Positions 33,098-41,177 of a stretch of 54,213 nt of DNA are shown piece after piece (the first letter of the stretch is position 1; the number at the start of each line of letters is the position of its first letter). Both the position numbers and the translations under genes were made by a program. This stretch comes from M3007 sp046296435 (GTDB lineage: Bacteria > Bacteroidota > Bacteroidia > Chitinophagales > Saprospiraceae): NCBI GenBank assembly GCA_046296435.1, contig JBKBLI010000015.1, positions 1 through 54,213 of the forward strand, given 5' to 3'. The notes under the pieces were generated by a model that was given only the letters and a program-made list of their open reading frames with translations, had not been told where the DNA came from and did no database searches.

Positions 33098-33130
33098 TGG
33101 GACAGGCGATTCGTTGTCCTGTCCCATTTT
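33098..33130 (+). terminator. Intrinsic-terminator-like hairpin upstream of a gene
   Basis: TGGGACAGG (33098-33106) pairs perfectly with CCTGTCCCA (33118-33126), with an 11-nt loop, followed by TTTT. It lies before, not after, the SDR gene on its strand, suggesting attenuation or the end of a short RNA. Confidence 0.6.
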
Positions 33131-33288
33131 GTAAGCGAGCAAACGATTGGGCCTCGAGGGCCTGTTTTTGTCGCCGGCGGCTGCGCCTTATATGCCGGAT
33201 TTGCGGTAAGGGTGCAAACGAAAAGATCGCATGGGGCCAGATTCGAAAAGCGCCCGCGTTGCGCAGCGCTGTTGGAGTGCATTTTGAT

Positions 33289-34068
33289 ATGTTTCAGAAG
33301 AATCTTTTTGAAGGAAAAACGGTATTGGTCAGCGGTGGAGGCAGCGGCATTGGCCTCGCCATCGCAAAGGCTTTTTTGGGTCTGGGCGCGCGCGTGTGGA
33401 TTGTCGGACGCAACGAAACCCGTTTGAACGAAGCGCTGGCCGTGCTGAGCGCCCCGGGCAAAGCGCACAGTATGGCCGTCGATATCCGTCAACCCGAGCA
33501 GGCGGCATTGCTGGCCGACGCCATTGCCTCCACAGGCGAAGGTCTCGATGTGCTGGTGAACAATGCAGGCGGCCAGTTTCCCAGTCCGGCCGTCGATATC
33601 AGCCCCAAAGGCTGGCAGGCGGTGGTCAATACCAATCTCAACGGAACCTGGTACATGACCCAAACCATGGCGCAGCGCTTTATGCTGCCGGCCCAAAGCG
33701 GCGTCATTGTCAATATCGTGATGAACATGTACCGCGGATTCCCGGGCATGGCCCATTCGGCGGCGGCCCGCGCGGCGGTATCTAACCTGACCAAAACCCT
33801 GGCCGTGGAGTGGGCGCGCAAAGGCATTAGGGTCAACGCTATCGCTCCCGGCATCATCCAAAGCAGCGGACTGGATCAGTATCCGCCAGAGCTGACCCGC
33901 GACCTGGCCTCCAAAATACCGGCAGGCCGTCTCGGCAGCGTAGAGGAGGTCGCCTCCTTGGTTCTGTATCTCGCCTCGCCTTTGGCTGCATACATCACGG
34001 GCGACACGATTTATATGGATGGCGGATCTCGGCTTTGGGGCGATTTTTACCCGCTGGACGACTACTGA
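33289..34068 (+). CDS. SDR-family enoyl-CoA/acyl reductase-like protein (PECR-like)
   Basis: A 259-aa classical-shape SDR. GGGSGIG near residues 15-21, NNAGGQFPSPA, and NAIAPGIIQSSGL are visible. At the active site the motif is H-S-A-A-A-R in place of YxxxK, like HSGAAR in trans-2-enoyl-CoA reductase (PECR) and citronellol-type dehydrogenases, where Tyr and Lys are not at the classical positions. The C-terminus is TGDTIYMDGGSRLWGDFYPL. Likely acts on CoA- or ACP-linked acyl groups. The ATG at 33289 is chosen over the upstream open frame because similarity begins at MFQKNLFEGKTVLVSG. Confidence 0.88.
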   Translation: MFQKNLFEGKTVLVSGGGSGIGLAIAKAFLGLGARVWIVGRNETRLNEALAVLSAPGKAHSMAVDIRQPEQAALLADAIASTGEGLDVLVNNAGGQFPSPAVDISPKGWQAVVNTNLNGTWYMTQTMAQRFMLPAQSGVIVNIVMNMYRGFPGMAHSAAARAAVSNLTKTLAVEWARKGIRVNAIAPGIIQSSGLDQYPPELTRDLASKIPAGRLGSVEEVASLVLYLASPLAAYITGDTIYMDGGSRLWGDFYPLDDY

Positions 34069-34135
34069 CCACGCAGGGCGTCCGCTCCCCCGTCCCTTTT
34101 GCATACGGCATACAACCCAATGAAGCGCGCTTAGA

Positions 34136-34151
34136 TTTTTTTCAAAAAAAA
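34136..34151. repeat. A/T palindrome, T7-C-A8, 5 nt before a start codon
   Basis: TTTTTTTCAAAAAAAA then CGCAC and the ATG at 34157 of the asparaginase-type gene. One of the clearest copies. Confidence 0.8.
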
Positions 34152-34156
34152 CGCAC

Positions 34157-35179
34157 ATGAAGCTGCTTTTTGCACCCCTTTCACTCTGCATCATCGTTGC
34201 AGTCAACGCCTGTAAAATGGATCAAACACCCAAATCTGAATCGACGCAACGCGCCGAATATGCCATTGCCCTACACGGCGGCGCCGGCGCTGTCAGTCGC
34301 AAAAACATGCTGCCTGAGATGGAAAAAGAATATCGCGAAGCGCTTGAACAGGCGCTGCAGGTGGGCGAGCGCATTCTTCAATCAGGGGGCGACGCTCTGG
34401 ACGCAGTGACAGAGACGGTGGTGTTTCTGGAGGATCATCCGCTTTTCAATGCCGGACGCGGAGCTGTATTTACTTACGACGGACACAACGAACTGGACGC
34501 CAGCATCATGCGCGGCTCGGACCAGGCGGCCGGCGCCGTCGGCGGCCTGCGTCGCATCAAAAACCCCATCCGCCTCGCCCGGCGGGTTATGGAAAACTCG
34601 CCCCACGTCCTGCTGATGGGCGAGGGCGCCGAGCAGTTTGCGCGCGAACAGGGCATGGATACCATCGATCCGAGCTGGTTTTACACCGAGCAACGCTGGC
34701 GATCGCTCCAAAAAATGAAAGCGCAAGCCGATAAAACGGGCATGCTCGATCCCCGCAGCCCCTTGCGATTTGGCACCGTGGGCTGCGTAGCTCTGGACAA
34801 AAACGGACATTTGGCCGCCGCTACCAGCACCGGCGGCATGACTGCCAAACGCTGGAACCGCATCGGCGATTCGCCCATCATTGGCGCCGGCACATATGCC
34901 GACGATGCCGTTTGCGCAGTCTCATGCACCGGACACGGGGAGTACTTCATCCGATATGCGGTGGCGCACGACCTGTGGGCGGCCATGGCCTACCGCAACA
35001 TGCCCCTTGAAGATGCCGCCAAGTGGATCGTAAACCAAAAATTGGTTGAAAAAGGCGGCGAAGGCGGCCTGATCGCCGTCGATAAGCAAGGTAACGTAGC
35101 CATGCCCTTCAATTCCGACGGAATGTACCGCGCTTTTGCCAAACCGGGCGAGCGCGGCGTATTTATTTATCAAGAATAA
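34157..35179 (+). CDS. Isoaspartyl peptidase / L-asparaginase (plant-type Ntn hydrolase), lipoprotein
   Basis: A 340-aa N-terminal-nucleophile hydrolase that cleaves itself before a threonine and then hydrolyses isoaspartyl dipeptides and asparagine. Visible: IALHGGAGA, LFNAGRGAVFTYDGHNELDASIM, the autocleavage site FG-T207-VGCVALD, and STGGMTAKRWNRIGDSPIIGAGTYAD. A lipobox-like VAVNAC precedes K, so it is probably exported and lipidated at about C19. Stop is 10 nt before the GTG of prfC, so the two are probably co-transcribed despite unrelated roles. Confidence 0.93.
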   Translation: MKLLFAPLSLCIIVAVNACKMDQTPKSESTQRAEYAIALHGGAGAVSRKNMLPEMEKEYREALEQALQVGERILQSGGDALDAVTETVVFLEDHPLFNAGRGAVFTYDGHNELDASIMRGSDQAAGAVGGLRRIKNPIRLARRVMENSPHVLLMGEGAEQFAREQGMDTIDPSWFYTEQRWRSLQKMKAQADKTGMLDPRSPLRFGTVGCVALDKNGHLAAATSTGGMTAKRWNRIGDSPIIGAGTYADDAVCAVSCTGHGEYFIRYAVAHDLWAAMAYRNMPLEDAAKWIVNQKLVEKGGEGGLIAVDKQGNVAMPFNSDGMYRAFAKPGERGVFIYQE

Positions 35180-35189
35180 GACAAGCACA

Positions 35190-36770
35190 GTGAGCGCTTT
35201 TTTAGACGAACTCAAACGCCGGCGCACTTTTGCCATCGTGGCGCACCCGGATGCCGGCAAAACAACCTTAACCGAAAAACTGCTGCTCTTCGGCGGCGCC
35301 ATACAGACCGCCGGAGCGGTCAAAAGCAATAAGATCAAAAAAAGTACGGTATCGGACTTCATGGAGATCGAACGCCAGCGGGGCATTTCGGTGAGCACTT
35401 CGGTTATGGGCTTCGAATACCGCAATCTTCAGATCAACATCCTCGATACTCCGGGTCACGAGGACTTCGCCGAAGATACCTACCGCACCCTGACGGCCGT
35501 GGACTCGGCCATCGTGGCGGTGGACGCAGCCAAAGGCGTGGAGACGCAAACCGAGAAACTAACCAAGGTGTGCCGCATGCGCGATACGCCCATCATTTTT
35601 TTCGTCAACAAATTGGACCGTGAAGGACTTGATCCTTTTGACCTGATGGACGAAATCGAGCAAAAACTCTCCGTCAAGGTGCGGCCACTGTCCTGGCCGA
35701 TCGGCATGGGACAGCGCTTCAAAGGGGTGTACAACCTGTATGAGCGCAAACTGGCGCTCTTTAATCCGCATGGCACGCAAGACGCCTCCGAAGTAATCGT
35801 ATTCGACGACCTGGCGCATCCCGACCTGGAGCGACACATCGGCGAGTCGGCGGCGCGCGCGCTGCGCCACGACGTGGAGATGATCGAAGGGGTGTACCCC
35901 GTATTCGACCGCGAAAACTACCGCAACGGAAGCGTTTGCCCCGTATTCTTTGGGTCGGCTGTCAACAATTTTGGCGTTAAAGAAATGCTGGATTGTTTTG
36001 TCGAGATCGCGCCCGAACCGCTCTCGCGCGAAGCGGAAGAACGCATCGTCAAACCCGACGAGGAACTCTTCAGCGGTTTTGTTTTCAAGATATTCGCCAA
36101 TATGGACCCCCGGCACCGGGATCGCATCGCTTTCATGCGCATTTGTTCGGGTCGCTTCGAACGCAACAAAAACTACCGCCATGTGCGGTTGGGCCGCGAT
36201 CTGAAGTTTTCGAACCCCACCATGTTCATGGCCAGCAAGAAAACGCTGCTCGAAGACGCTTACCCCGGAGACGTCGTGGGTTTGTACGATAGCGGCAATT
36301 TCAAAATCGGCGACACCCTCACAGAGGGCGAAGTTCTTCACTTCAAAGGGATCCCGCGATTCAGCCCCGAACTCTTTCGCTACGTCGAAAATGCCGATCC
36401 CCTCAAGCAAAAGCAGTTTGCTAAAGGCTTAGAGCAACTTATGGACGAAGGCGTGGCGCAAATGTTTATCCGCCAAAGCGACGGCCGACGTATCATCGGC
36501 GCCGTAGGCGCGCTCCAGTTCGAAGTGATCCAACATCGATTAGAAAGCGAATACGGCGCCAAGTGCCGCTATGAGCCTGTCAATCTGCACAAAGCCTGCT
36601 GGGTGCGCAGCGATGATCCAAAGGCTTTTGAAGAATTCAAAGAAAGACGCAAACGCGATATCGCCAAGGATAAGGAAGGCGCCTGGGTCTTCCTGGCCGA
36701 AACGGCCTGGACGCTCCAGACAGTGCAGGAGAATTTCCCCAAAATTGAGTTTCGGTACATCTCTGATTGA
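35190..36770 (+). CDS. prfC: Peptide chain release factor 3
   Basis: Translational GTPase that recycles RF1/RF2 after termination. The 526-aa protein matches the family length. GTPase motifs: G1 AHPDAGKTTLTEKLLL, the switch I RGISVSTSVM, G3 DTPGHEDFAEDTYRTL, G4 FVNKLDRE. RF3-specific blocks follow (GMGQRFKGVYNLYERKL; GAVGALQFEVIQHRLESEYGA). GTG start at 35190, 10 nt after the asparaginase gene; the ATG-containing frame further upstream overlaps that gene and lacks similarity. The C-terminus QENFPKIEFRYISD is typical. Complete and unremarkable. Confidence 0.97.
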   Translation: MSAFLDELKRRRTFAIVAHPDAGKTTLTEKLLLFGGAIQTAGAVKSNKIKKSTVSDFMEIERQRGISVSTSVMGFEYRNLQINILDTPGHEDFAEDTYRTLTAVDSAIVAVDAAKGVETQTEKLTKVCRMRDTPIIFFVNKLDREGLDPFDLMDEIEQKLSVKVRPLSWPIGMGQRFKGVYNLYERKLALFNPHGTQDASEVIVFDDLAHPDLERHIGESAARALRHDVEMIEGVYPVFDRENYRNGSVCPVFFGSAVNNFGVKEMLDCFVEIAPEPLSREAEERIVKPDEELFSGFVFKIFANMDPRHRDRIAFMRICSGRFERNKNYRHVRLGRDLKFSNPTMFMASKKTLLEDAYPGDVVGLYDSGNFKIGDTLTEGEVLHFKGIPRFSPELFRYVENADPLKQKQFAKGLEQLMDEGVAQMFIRQSDGRRIIGAVGALQFEVIQHRLESEYGAKCRYEPVNLHKACWVRSDDPKAFEEFKERRKRDIAKDKEGAWVFLAETAWTLQTVQENFPKIEFRYISD

Positions 36771-36855
36771 CCGAATCTTTGAAAAAAACTTGAGGCAAAA
36801 ACGTTCGTACCCTTTCCGCTCAATCACCCCTGCCACATTACTAAGCTTACAAAAC

Positions 36856-38472
36856 ATGAAAAAAACAGCCATAGTTGCAATACTATCGCTCACTTTGAAC
36901 ATGAGCGGTTTCGCACAACTAACCCCTTTTCAGATTGCACTAGAACCTGTAGAAATAAATGGGCTTGACGGATTACAGGCATATGCTTGGGGCCAACACA
37001 ACGGAAAATGGTTAATTATCGGCGGCCGCCTGGACGGACTGCACCGACGACAACCCTTTGCCGCTTTTGACCTGGCGGGACACAACGATCAATTGCTGGT
37101 AGTAGATCCGGTAGCAAAAACCAAATGGTCAGCGCCTTTGTCCTCGCTTCCGGCTGGCTTACGAGAACAATTAAGCGCTACGAACATGCAGTTTTATCAA
37201 GAGGGCGACTACCTGTACTTGATCGGCGGCTACGGATATAGTAACACAGTCCAAAACCACACAACCTATCCTAATCTCAGCGCCGTCAAAGTGCCAGAAG
37301 TCATCCAAGCCATTGTTGCCGGCACTCCTTTCGCAGCCCATTTCAGACAAATAACCGATACCATGTTTGCCGTTACAGGCGGATACCTCAACAAGATTTA
37401 CGACACATTTTATCTGACAGGCGGTCAAAAATTCATTGGCAGGTACAACCCCATGGGGCCTAATCATGGGCCGGGTTTTGTGCAAATCTATACCAACGCC
37501 ATAAGGCGGTTCAAGATTTACGACAACGGTTCGACCATCTCAGTTATTCATATGCCCGAGATATACGACGCCGAAAATCTGCACAGAAGGGACTACAATG
37601 TCGCGCCGCAGATCATGCCCTCAGGACAGGAAGGATTGACGGCGTTTTCGGGAGTGTTCCGCGCAGACGCCAATCTTCCATTCCTGAATTGCGTAAATAT
37701 AGATAGCGCAGGCTATGCCGTCAACAACGCCTTTACGCAATACTACAATCACTACCACTGCGCGCACCTCCCCCTTTACAGCGCAGCTAACAACGAAATG
37801 CACACCGTGTTTTTTGGCGGTATCGCCCAATATTACGACGACGCAGGTACGCTTGTCAAAGACGACAACGTGCCATTTGTAAAAACAATAGCCAGAGTCA
37901 CGCGAAGCGCAGACGGATCCATGGCCGAGTACAAATTGCCCGTCGAGATGCCCGCGCTGCTCGGCGCAGGATCAGAGTTTATCCCGCTCGAAAATCTGCC
38001 CCAGTATCCGAACGGCGTTTTCAAATTAGACGAGTTTTCGGCAGATACTACCCCAATAGGATATATCTACGGCGGCATAAGCAGTACGGCGCCCAATATC
38101 TTTTTCAGCAACACCGGCACGCAGAGCAGCGCCAGCAGCCAGATCTTCAAAGTGTTTGTCCTCAAAAATGTAAATGTTGGACTTGACATCCTGAACGATC
38201 AAAACGCCGGATCCCTACAAATGCAGATATACCCCAATCCGAACAACGGCGCCTTCAAGGTGGCCTTCCACCTCGAAAAAAGCGCGAGCGTCAAGCTAAT
38301 CCTCAGCGATGCGCAGGGAAAACCGATCAAACAAACCACGCTGACAAACCTGTCAATCGGGCAAAACACGTACACATACGAGGCGCCACCCTCCATCCCG
38401 CAGGGCATTTACTATCTCACACTCGCGACGGAATACGGCAGCGCCAAACAAAAAATTGTACTCAAGCGTTGA
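36856..38472 (+). CDS. T9SS-exported Kelch-like/beta-propeller protein
   Basis: A 538-aa secreted protein with signal peptide (MSGFAQ|LTP). The middle has repeated Gly-Gly blades (LIIGGRL, YLIGGYGYS, VTGGYLNK, VFFGGIAQYYD, YIYGGIS), suggesting a Kelch-type propeller of about five to six blades. The C-terminal ~80 residues are a T9SS type A sorting domain (MQIYPNPNNGAFKVAF ... IPQGIYYLTLATEYG ... KIVLKR). Function unknown; binding or adhesion is plausible. The frame is open upstream into prfC, but the signal peptide sets the ATG at 36856. Confidence 0.9.
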   Translation: MKKTAIVAILSLTLNMSGFAQLTPFQIALEPVEINGLDGLQAYAWGQHNGKWLIIGGRLDGLHRRQPFAAFDLAGHNDQLLVVDPVAKTKWSAPLSSLPAGLREQLSATNMQFYQEGDYLYLIGGYGYSNTVQNHTTYPNLSAVKVPEVIQAIVAGTPFAAHFRQITDTMFAVTGGYLNKIYDTFYLTGGQKFIGRYNPMGPNHGPGFVQIYTNAIRRFKIYDNGSTISVIHMPEIYDAENLHRRDYNVAPQIMPSGQEGLTAFSGVFRADANLPFLNCVNIDSAGYAVNNAFTQYYNHYHCAHLPLYSAANNEMHTVFFGGIAQYYDDAGTLVKDDNVPFVKTIARVTRSADGSMAEYKLPVEMPALLGAGSEFIPLENLPQYPNGVFKLDEFSADTTPIGYIYGGISSTAPNIFFSNTGTQSSASSQIFKVFVLKNVNVGLDILNDQNAGSLQMQIYPNPNNGAFKVAFHLEKSASVKLILSDAQGKPIKQTTLTNLSIGQNTYTYEAPPSIPQGIYYLTLATEYGSAKQKIVLKR

Positions 38473-38587
38473 GCGCGGTTCTCCTGCCCCCCCGCCCGAA
38501 AGCCGCATCCCCCCTTTCACAGACCGAACAAAACAAATCAACAATCGCCGCGTTTGTCTTTTCTGACGTTCAAACAAAAGCAGCCCT

Positions 38588-39397
38588 ATGTTTGTCGATA
38601 CCGAGCGACCCAATATCATCGAACTGAGGAACATCACCCAGCACTATCCGGGTCACGACGCCCCGATCATCAAAGATTTGGATTTTCTCGTAGAAGACAA
38701 GCCCGACCAAGGGCAGTTTGTCGTCATTCTCGGCGCCTCAGGATGCGGAAAAAGCACCCTGCTGCGCTACATCGCCGGTATCCAGCAACCCAGCTCAGGC
38801 CAGGTGCTGCTCCGCGAAAAACCCATCGCCCAGTCAGGCGTGCGCGCCGGAATGGTATTCCAGCAGTACTCCTCGCTCCCTTGGCTTACCGTGCTCGACA
38901 ACGTCGCGCTGGGACTCAAACTCCAAGGCGTCGAAGAAAAAGAGCGCCGCCGCCGTTCCTTAGAGATGATCGAACTGGTCGGCCTGCTCGGTCACGAACA
39001 CAAGTACGCCGCCTATCCTACCCTCTCCGGCGGGCAGTTACAACGCGTAGCCATCGCCCGCAGTCTCATGTCAAATCCCGAAATCCTGCTGATGGACGAA
39101 CCATTCGGCGCGCTCGACATCAACACCCGGTTACAAATGCAGGACATGCTCGAAGACATCTGGCTCAAGTTTCATCCCACCATCATCTTCGTCACCCACG
39201 ACATAGAGGAGGCCGTATATCTCGGCGATGATATCTACATCATGGCCGCCAACCCCGGCCGTTTTGCCCATCACATCAAAGTGGATCTGCCCTTCAACCG
39301 CGACCGCGAAGTCAAACACAGCTCCAAATTCAACGATCTGGTGCGTCAGGTAGAAGACAAAATGATACAAGTAGCGCAAATATCTGCCGTACAATAG
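38588..39397 (+). CDS. ABC transporter ATP-binding protein, nitrate/sulfonate/taurine type (orphan)
   Basis: A 269-aa cytoplasmic ATPase. Walker A GASGCGKST at 49-57, Q-loop VFQQYSSLPWLT, signature LSGGQLQRVAIARSL, Walker B ILLMDEPFGALD, and H-loop VTHDIEEA are all intact. The SSLPWLTV segment is characteristic of SsuB/TauB/NrtD importers. Unlike those systems, no permease or substrate-binding protein is adjacent; the next gene is an unrelated lipoprotein-like gene. It may serve a permease encoded elsewhere. Substrate cannot be deduced. Confidence 0.92.
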   Translation: MFVDTERPNIIELRNITQHYPGHDAPIIKDLDFLVEDKPDQGQFVVILGASGCGKSTLLRYIAGIQQPSSGQVLLREKPIAQSGVRAGMVFQQYSSLPWLTVLDNVALGLKLQGVEEKERRRRSLEMIELVGLLGHEHKYAAYPTLSGGQLQRVAIARSLMSNPEILLMDEPFGALDINTRLQMQDMLEDIWLKFHPTIIFVTHDIEEAVYLGDDIYIMAANPGRFAHHIKVDLPFNRDREVKHSSKFNDLVRQVEDKMIQVAQISAVQ

Positions 39398-39408
39398 GCA
39401 AGGCGCGC

Positions 39409-39416
39409 TACCTTTG
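39409..39416 (+). promoter_or_regulatory. -7 box TACCTTTG
   Basis: Exact TAnnTTTG, 29 nt before the ATG at 39446; overlaps the end of the ABC gene's downstream region, so the next gene has its own promoter. Confidence 0.6.
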
Positions 39417-39445
39417 CGGCCTTATTAAAAAAAAGAGATTTCCAT

Positions 39446-40222
39446 ATGATGAAGCATACCATCCTCAACGTCTTGGCCATCATTTCGTTATGCATGCCCC
39501 TAATTCCCGCCAGTTGTCAGAACGACAAAAAAGCCAGCAAAATCAAAGTACCGGCTGAATTAGTAAAGTACGCCGAAAAAGCCGCCGGAATCAAATATCA
39601 AGAAAAACTCAACCAAGCCCTGGCGGGCGACGTCAACGCCCTCATTTTGCTGCTCGATTTCCACCGCTATGCCGACGGCGCCGAAGGCAACATGCACAGC
39701 GACGTGTTGCTCGAATTGCTCTACGCCGTAGGCGACGAAACCTTCGCCACGGGCTGTATGGGCGTCAAACCCAAACTCAAATCAACCGTTATCGAGCGCA
39801 TGGTATTCGCCCAAGGCCGCACAGGCAAACCCGAACTCAAATCNNNNNNNNNNNNNNNNNNNNNNNNNNNNNNNNNNNNNNNNNNNNNNNNNNNNNNNNN
39901 NNNNNNNNNNNNNNNNNNNNNNNNNNNNNNNNNNNNNNAAGCCCCCATCGCCGAATGGGCGCCCAAGACCTTCGCCATACTGACCGGCGGAATCCTGCCC
40001 GCAGACCCAAACGCGCCATCAGGCGAACTCACGCCGGCGCCGCAAGAAACCAGCGTGGCCCCTACCGACGCTGCAAGCCCGCAGCCGGCAGATCAGGCCC
40101 CCGCAGCCTCACCCTCGCTCACCGCCCCGAGCGCCAACCCCGGCGCCCTTGCCGCTCCACAGCCGCAAGCCGCCGATGAGCAGGCGCCATCGGGCCGCAA
40201 AAAGAAGAAAAACAAAGAATAA
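39446..40222 (+). CDS. Putative lipoprotein with Pro/Ala-rich tail, unknown function
   Basis: A 258-aa protein with a lipobox-like end of signal (LIPASC|QND, C about 24). The N-terminal ~110 residues are helical (AELVKYAEKAAGIKYQEKLNQALAGDVNALILLLDFHRYADGAEG); then 32 residues are hidden by N. The last ~75 residues are an Ala/Pro/Gln-rich disordered region ending in the basic SGRKKKKNKE. I do not recognise a family. ATG at 39446 or 39449. Convergent with the next gene, 5 bp between stops. Confidence 0.78.
   Translation: MMKHTILNVLAIISLCMPLIPASCQNDKKASKIKVPAELVKYAEKAAGIKYQEKLNQALAGDVNALILLLDFHRYADGAEGNMHSDVLLELLYAVGDETFATGCMGVKPKLKSTVIERMVFAQGRTGKPELKXXXXXXXXXXXXXXXXXXXXXXXXXXXXXXXXXAPIAEWAPKTFAILTGGILPADPNAPSGELTPAPQETSVAPTDAASPQPADQAPAASPSLTAPSANPGALAAPQPQAADEQAPSGRKKKKNKE
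39844..39938. other. Run of 95 N inside the putative lipoprotein gene
   Basis: Undetermined bases; reading frame kept on both sides. Confidence 0.99.
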
Positions 40223-40227
40223 GCCGC

Positions 40228-41076
40228 TCACTCCTCGCTACCGCCCCGCCCCTTTGGGCCTCGCCCCTGCCAAATCAGCGAAAAAGCCGGCGTCACGCCC
40301 AGCGCAGCGTGCCACTCCGCCGCCGCGTCGAGTCTCAGCCCGCCCAGCGGGCTGAGACCCACCCCCAACGAAGCCCTTGGCGGATTGCTCCGCACCCCGG
40401 CCCTAAACCAGATCCGATCTACCGGTCGGTAATTAAAACCAAACTTCAACTGAAGCGGACTGAGCAGTTCCTTCTCGGCCTCGCCCGAAAGCGAGAACGT
40501 CTGCGAAGCCTCCCAGCATGCGCCCAGGCGAATCTGATTGCGCATCAATTCGCCGCCGAGACGCTGCTGAAAAGGATTGTTCACTTGCGCGCCGATCCAC
40601 AAATCCGGCAGCGCACGCGCCAAGGCGCCCACTCCAAAACTTAGTCCATTCTCCGCTCCGTACTCCGGCGCCGAGACTCGCATAAAATCGAAACCGGCGC
40701 CTACGTACAACTTATCCGCCAGACGGCGGGCGTATTGCAGTCGCGCCCGCTGCTCGCCGTACTCCGGGATGCCCGAAAAAGCGTAGTCAACACCCACAGC
40801 GCTGAGCCTGTCCAGCCCGAAATAGGCTTGCAAACGAGCCGTACGCCAGTCGCCGATCGCATAAGGCAGACCCGACGCCGCCATCAATCCGAAGCCGCCA
40901 ACCCCCAAGGCAGGCAAAGCGTCATTGCCCCCCGACCCGGCGTCGAGTCGCGGATAAGCCACCGTGGCGTCGCCCATACCCAAAGCTGCAGCCGGCGGCA
41001 GCGGCGGGCCAAAAACCTGAGCGCGCAGGTCGGCGACGCTACAAAACATCAAAAACGCAATCGCAATACGCAACAT
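40228..41076 (-). CDS. PorV/PorQ-like outer-membrane barrel protein
   Basis: A 282-aa exported protein with signal peptide (SVADLRAQ|VFG). The mature part begins with LGMGDATVAYP, the start typical of the UPF0164/PorV-PorQ/FadL-like group, and continues as amphipathic beta strands (LQYARRLADKLYVGAGFDFMRV; LKFGFNYRPVDRIWFRAGVR). In Bacteroidota some members are T9SS components; assigning this one needs comparison. An A/T palindrome ends 11 nt before the start codon. Convergent with the lipoprotein-like gene. Confidence 0.75.
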   Translation of the reverse strand: MLRIAIAFLMFCSVADLRAQVFGPPLPPAAALGMGDATVAYPRLDAGSGGNDALPALGVGGFGLMAASGLPYAIGDWRTARLQAYFGLDRLSAVGVDYAFSGIPEYGEQRARLQYARRLADKLYVGAGFDFMRVSAPEYGAENGLSFGVGALARALPDLWIGAQVNNPFQQRLGGELMRNQIRLGACWEASQTFSLSGEAEKELLSPLQLKFGFNYRPVDRIWFRAGVRSNPPRASLGVGLSPLGGLRLDAAAEWHAALGVTPAFSLIWQGRGPKGRGGSEE

Positions 41077-41087
41077 CGTTCAAATAG

Positions 41088-41104
41088 TTTTTTTTGTAAA
41101 AAAA
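41088..41104. repeat. A/T palindrome, T8-GT-A7, near a start codon
   Basis: On the minus strand this lies 11 nt upstream of the ATG at 41076 of the PorV-like gene. Confidence 0.7.
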
Positions 41105-41177
41105 GGCGTGGTTAAAGGGAAAAGGGGGACGGGCTCGACCCAAAGCAAGTATTTCCTCAAAAAAAGTGCTTAGAAAA

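Larger units (their letters stand above)
32951..33288 (+). other. 338-bp gap with promoter box and terminator-like hairpins
   Basis: No supported protein gene. A frame running into the next SDR from 33034 has no family similarity. The region holds TAACTTTG at 33015-33022, a short hairpin GCCGT/ACGGC near 33047-33061, a strong hairpin at 33098-33126 with TTTT after it, and a GGCC-loop-GGCC/T5 structure at about 33149-33168. It could encode a small RNA of about 100 nt or act as an attenuated leader for the SDR gene. Confidence 0.45.
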
